Below are positions 61,172-64,000 of a stretch of 64,000 nucleotides of DNA, one piece after another; position 1 is the first letter of the stretch; each line of letters begins with the position of its first letter. The position numbers and the translations under genes were made by a program. Origin of the DNA: Wandonia haliotis. Lineage in GTDB: Bacteria; Bacteroidota; Bacteroidia; Flavobacteriales_D; Crocinitomicaceae. The stretch is taken from assembly GCF_039523435.1 (NCBI RefSeq), contig NZ_BAAAFH010000022.1, positions 434,001-498,000 on the forward strand, written 5' to 3'. Below the pieces are notes generated by a model. That model was not told the origin of the DNA. It was given only the letters and a program-made list of their open reading frames with translations, and did not search any database.

Positions 61172-61956
61172 TCTTTCTTTTTATGTACGAATTCATAATT
61201 CACCTGTATAGCAGGTGCTTTTTGTTCATGCCTGGGAAGATGCTCCGCGTTTAACTCCCGCCACTTCGCTTCCAGATCCTCGGGTTCAATCCCCATTTCC
61301 TGTTCCACCTCGTACTGGTATTTTGGAGACTGTGGTCCCTGTTTACGAAACAGAAAAGAAAGTATAATTCCTGTCCCCAATCCAAATAAATGCCCTTCCC
61401 AGGACACATGTGCCTGCATAGGAAAAATCCCCCAGATCAAACTACCATATAAGAAGACAACAAACAAAGACACTCCCATTAAAGGACGGTAGTTACGTAA
61501 AGCTCCTGACATAAATAAAAAACCAACCAGTCCGTAGATTACTCCGCTCATCCCGATATGATAACTATCTCTAGCCACCAGCCATGTAAACAATCCTGTA
61601 AATATCCAAACCAAAGCAAACACTTTAAAGGCTATTTTCCTGTAGAAATAAACCAAGCTTGCCAATAACACAAAAACAGGAGCCGAATTATTCAGGATAT
61701 GATTAAAATCATTCTGACTATGAATAAGCGGCATAAACAGAACTCCACGCAACCCATTCCAATCACGTGGTTTTACCCCCCATTCATACAAATCCAATCC
61801 TAACTCATAGTCCGCCAGATAACTTGTCCACATGAGTAACAATAACATGATCGGATAACCGAAAACTTCATATTTATTAGGATTGAACTGATTCATCATT
61901 CCTTTCTCGTCAAATAACATTCCCTTTTTTATCCCGTGCCATAATGGCAGGATCAT
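61138..61956 (-). CDS. Rhomboid-family intramembrane serine protease
   Basis: A 272-residue protein with six hydrophobic helices. The catalytic Ser is in GMSGVIYG and the partner His in SWEGHLFGLGTG. A soluble tail (about 60 residues, KQGPQSPKYQYEVEQEM and onward, Lys/Glu-rich) follows. The start codon overlaps the preceding stop (TAATG), showing coupling to the DUF2279 gene. The 3' end overlaps sixA by 34 bp. Its substrates are unknown. Confidence 0.9.
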   Translation of the reverse strand: MILPLWHGIKKGMLFDEKGMMNQFNPNKYEVFGYPIMLLLLMWTSYLADYELGLDLYEWGVKPRDWNGLRGVLFMPLIHSQNDFNHILNNSAPVFVLLASLVYFYRKIAFKVFALVWIFTGLFTWLVARDSYHIGMSGVIYGLVGFLFMSGALRNYRPLMGVSLFVVFLYGSLIWGIFPMQAHVSWEGHLFGLGTGIILSFLFRKQGPQSPKYQYEVEQEMGIEPEDLEAKWRELNAEHLPRHEQKAPAIQVNYEFVHKKKDQKEDATDGSK

Positions 61957-62882
61957 TAATAGTACAGCCAGTATCCCCTTGTTCCTCTCGAACTGAACCC
62001 TATAGCCGGGAAAGGAATTTTCAGAACATTAAAGTTTGACAACAAAGCTTTTAGCCAGGGCTTCTTTACAGGTATTTTAGACAGGTTAATATCCAATGAA
62101 AGAAAAACTTCTCGATAAGCGGAAAAGGACTTTATTTCTGTTCCTTGCTGAACAGCATAATATTCAACATCACTTTTTAACTTTTCCCGTACGCTATAGC
62201 CCACACTTAAACAAAGCCAATCCGGCACTTTCCAGTTCTTCGGTGTAATATCTCCGAGACTTACAGAGAGCCAATAAGTCTGGGCATTATAATCTTTCAA
62301 CAACTGTTCAATCCCACTTCCCAGCACTTCCGGTCTGTACTTTGCATAAGGTGAAGGATAAAATGAAAATTTGGGTACAAGGATTTGCTTTTTAAACAAT
62401 AGCTCCTGACCTGTAAACAACAGAATCCCTCCCGTATTTGCCAATACATCTCCGTATGAAAACCCATATCCTTCCGAGAACCCATCCATTAATTCGAAAG
62501 TACCCTGAAATGCAAAACTGTACAACCCCGAAATAAGAAGACTGTTCTCCCGGCTCACCCCTGACCAGCGATAGAGTGCATGAACTCTATTCTGTATCCA
62601 GTATGCCGTATAGGTATGTCCCAACTTATCCATTTGCAACCAATGATGGTTGTCATTAAAAAAAGTGAAATTCGTTTTTGCCTGATCCTTATACCAGACC
62701 TGAGAAAGTCCTATCATTGAACCGGCATAAACAGCGCCAATACCTGTAGACACTCCAATAACTCTTGCTTTATTAAGCGAATCTGAAGAAGTAAAGAATG
62801 ATGTTTTTTCCTGTGACCAAATCAAAGTAGGAATCAGTAGCAAGATCAATAAAATTACTCTTATTTTCTGATAACTTTTCAT
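61956..62882 (-). CDS. DUF2279-family membrane protein
   Basis: A 308-residue protein with a signal peptide (ending TLIWSQ). It has the DUF2279 core: FFNDNHHWLQMDKLGHTYTA, ALYRWSGVSRENSLLISGLY, ELMDGFSEGYGFSYGDVLANTGG. The later part looks like barrel strands (YWLSVSLGDITPKNWKVP). The conserved HHWLQMDKLGH resembles YfiM-like envelope proteins; function unknown. It sits upstream of the rhomboid gene and is translationally coupled to it. Confidence 0.82.
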   Translation of the reverse strand: MKSYQKIRVILLILLLIPTLIWSQEKTSFFTSSDSLNKARVIGVSTGIGAVYAGSMIGLSQVWYKDQAKTNFTFFNDNHHWLQMDKLGHTYTAYWIQNRVHALYRWSGVSRENSLLISGLYSFAFQGTFELMDGFSEGYGFSYGDVLANTGGILLFTGQELLFKKQILVPKFSFYPSPYAKYRPEVLGSGIEQLLKDYNAQTYWLSVSLGDITPKNWKVPDWLCLSVGYSVREKLKSDVEYYAVQQGTEIKSFSAYREVFLSLDINLSKIPVKKPWLKALLSNFNVLKIPFPAIGFSSRGTRGYWLYY

Positions 62883-62924
62883 GGTGTCCTTTACCTGATA
62901 CAGGGATCAGTCATTAACGTTTGG

Positions 62925-63401
62925 TTACATTCCAAAAGGGAAAGGTAAAATACCTAAAGTATCCTCCATAACGATTGTTTTTCCATTACTCCCGCACAAG
63001 TACAACTGAAAAGATTCTTTTTGTCGCTTGATGACCTCTGCGATTACCTGGCGACAACTCCCGCAGGGAGATATAGGCTCAGTGTCATTCACCAAATCAC
63101 CTTTTGCATAAATCGCCAGCTTTTTCACCTTTCGCTCAGGATAATTTGCTCCTACGTAGAATAAAACAGTTCGCTCAGCACATAATCCGGAAGGAAAAGC
63201 TATATTCTCCTGATTGTTCCCCAGAAAAATGGTCTCATCATCCAGCAAAACAGCAGCTCCCACCTTAAATGAAGAATAAACAGAGTAGGCTTTCTCAGAC
63301 GCTTCCATTGCCGCTTCGATTACCTTTACCGCTCCTTCATCCAATTCTTTGTAACTCTCATGTATAGTATATGTAAACTCAAACTTTTTGTATTCTCCCA
63401 T
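62925..63401 (-). CDS. cdd: Cytidine deaminase
   Basis: A 158-residue zinc enzyme of pyrimidine salvage (cytidine to uridine). Zinc and catalytic residues are in FPSGLCAERTVLFYVG (Cys-Ala-Glu) and ISPCGSCRQVIAEV (two Cys). The N-terminal ASEKAYSVYSSFKVGAAVL is typical. It lies 6 bp after ispF on the same strand. In many Bacteroidota cdd neighbours the porU-porV genes, which agrees with the PorV-like tail upstream. Confidence 0.95.
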   Translation of the reverse strand: MGEYKKFEFTYTIHESYKELDEGAVKVIEAAMEASEKAYSVYSSFKVGAAVLLDDETIFLGNNQENIAFPSGLCAERTVLFYVGANYPERKVKKLAIYAKGDLVNDTEPISPCGSCRQVIAEVIKRQKESFQLYLCGSNGKTIVMEDTLGILPFPFGM

Positions 63402-63407
63402 AGGTCT

Positions 63408-63887
63408 TCATTTCTTAATCAGCAGACAACAAGCATACGCTTTTATAGCTCTTTTCTCACCAAAAGAGTCTACCGTTTCATGTGTTGTTGCTTTAACAGA
63501 AACACAATCTTCACTTACTTCCAGTAGTGTACTAATCACTTTCTGCATTTCCGGAATATACGAACTTAATTTGGGTTTTTCGAGGACAACAGTTGTATCT
63601 ATATTGTTTACAGCGTATCCTTTTTCTTTAATCATACTGAAAACACGCTCCAGCAAAATTTTACTGTCTATCCCTTTGAACGCAGGATCTGTATCTGAGA
63701 AATGGTATCCTATATCTCTTAGAGAAAGAGCACCTAAAAGAGCATCACAAACAGCATGTAGCAACACATCTGCATCAGAGTGTCCTACAGCACCAAACTC
63801 CGAAGGCACTTTTACCCCCCCAATAAACAAAGAATGTCCATCGGCTAGCCGATGGACATCAAAACCGTATCCGATTCTTAATTTCAT
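63408..63887 (-). CDS. ispF: 2-C-methyl-D-erythritol 2,4-cyclodiphosphate synthase
   Basis: The 159-residue enzyme of the MEP isoprenoid pathway forms the cyclodiphosphate from CDP-methylerythritol phosphate. Zinc ligands are in GFDVHR and GHSDADVLLH; other landmarks are DIGYHFSDTDPAFKGIDSKILL and the C-terminal KATTHETVDSFGEKRAI. Full length. It lies between cdd and a PorV-like gene on the same strand, with short gaps. Confidence 0.96.
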   Translation of the reverse strand: MKLRIGYGFDVHRLADGHSLFIGGVKVPSEFGAVGHSDADVLLHAVCDALLGALSLRDIGYHFSDTDPAFKGIDSKILLERVFSMIKEKGYAVNNIDTTVVLEKPKLSSYIPEMQKVISTLLEVSEDCVSVKATTHETVDSFGEKRAIKAYACCLLIKK

Positions 63888-63890
63888 CTA

Positions 63891-64000
63891 TTACTCTTCA
63901 TCAGCTGATTTTGCAACCGAAGATTTCTTATCAAACACAAAACGAAGGGTAAAACGCAATGTATTTGCCAGTGGATTCAGTCTTGAAAATGCCGCCAGAT
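63891..64000 (-). CDS. C-terminus of a PorV-like T9SS outer-membrane protein (partial)
   Basis: The last 35 or so codons of a minus-strand gene entering from the right edge; the stop TAA is at 63893-63891, 3 bp before ispF. The readable end has LNPLANTLRFTLRFVFDKK, followed by SSVAKSADEE. The NPLANTLRF...F pattern fits the last strand of PorV, a T9SS shuttle protein, and porV commonly neighbours cdd in Bacteroidota. Identification is tentative because so little is visible. Confidence 0.5.
   Translation of the reverse strand, partial: LAAFSRLNPLANTLRFTLRFVFDKKSSVAKSADEE

Overview
The window looks like a chromosome segment from a member of the Bacteroidota, most likely order Flavobacteriales and perhaps near Fluviicola/Crocinitomicaceae. 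The evidence is type IX secretion (T9SS) type A and type B sorting domains, PorP/SprF and PorE-like proteins, Bacteroidota-type promoters (TTG-N17-23-TAnnTTTG), A-rich ribosome binding sites, and a DNA polymerase III alpha subunit with an N-terminal proofreading exonuclease. No rRNA, tRNA or CRISPR array was recognised.

Region 1 (1-18.9 kb) is mostly core. A truncated TonB-dependent receptor lies divergent to a Zur-like regulator, with an inverted repeat between them. RlmB, a GT-C glycosyltransferase, a YjjG-type phosphatase, upp and a Kazal-domain lipoprotein follow. A T9SS operon (15.2 down to 8.5 kb) encodes a 1260-residue Ig-repeat adhesin with a type B sorting domain, PorP/SprF, and a PorE-like OmpA protein. 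A FabG-like reductase, a FemAB/GNAT-like enzyme and small secreted proteins complete the region.

Region 2 (20.28-25.92 kb) is an AT-rich accessory island after a DEAD-box helicase gene. It is bounded by a perfect 14-bp inverted repeat. All genes face the minus strand and form small units separated by long imperfect hairpins, resembling integron-type gene cassettes. One DinB gene is interrupted by an in-frame TGA. No recombinase is present in the window.

Region 3 (25.9-30.7 kb) has a TlpA-like thioredoxin lipoprotein, a 43-residue membrane ORF and a 972-residue T9SS cargo protein.

Region 4 (30.8-40.0 kb) is the most notable part: an AT-rich grasp-with-spasm RiPP (graspetide-type) locus. Transcribed on the minus strand, it contains a 61-residue double-glycine precursor, a strong hairpin, a secreted helical-repeat protein, an ATP-grasp ligase, a 76-residue unknown ORF, a SPASM-domain maturase whose 3' end appears frameshifted, a C39-peptidase ABC exporter, an HlyD adaptor, a TolC-like outer-membrane protein and a terminator. 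A divergent XRE regulator has a repeated operator-like palindrome.

Region 5 (40.0-51.9 kb) holds an NtrC-type response regulator, a hybrid PAS/GAF histidine kinase with REC and HPt domains, a NarX-like kinase in which the expected phospho-acceptor His is Gln, a pirin-YceI pair, an M42 peptidase, a GH3 enzyme and an MscS channel. A 15-bp palindrome (TTCC-N6-GGGAA) recurs at four intergenic places in regions 3-5.

Region 6 (52.0-64 kb) has dnaE, then an ECF-sigma operon: sigma factor, an anti-sigma-like protein fused to an outer-membrane barrel, a lipoprotein, and a T9SS cargo protein with its own promoter. SixA, rhomboid, DUF2279, cytidine deaminase, IspF and the tail of a PorV-like T9SS protein end the window.
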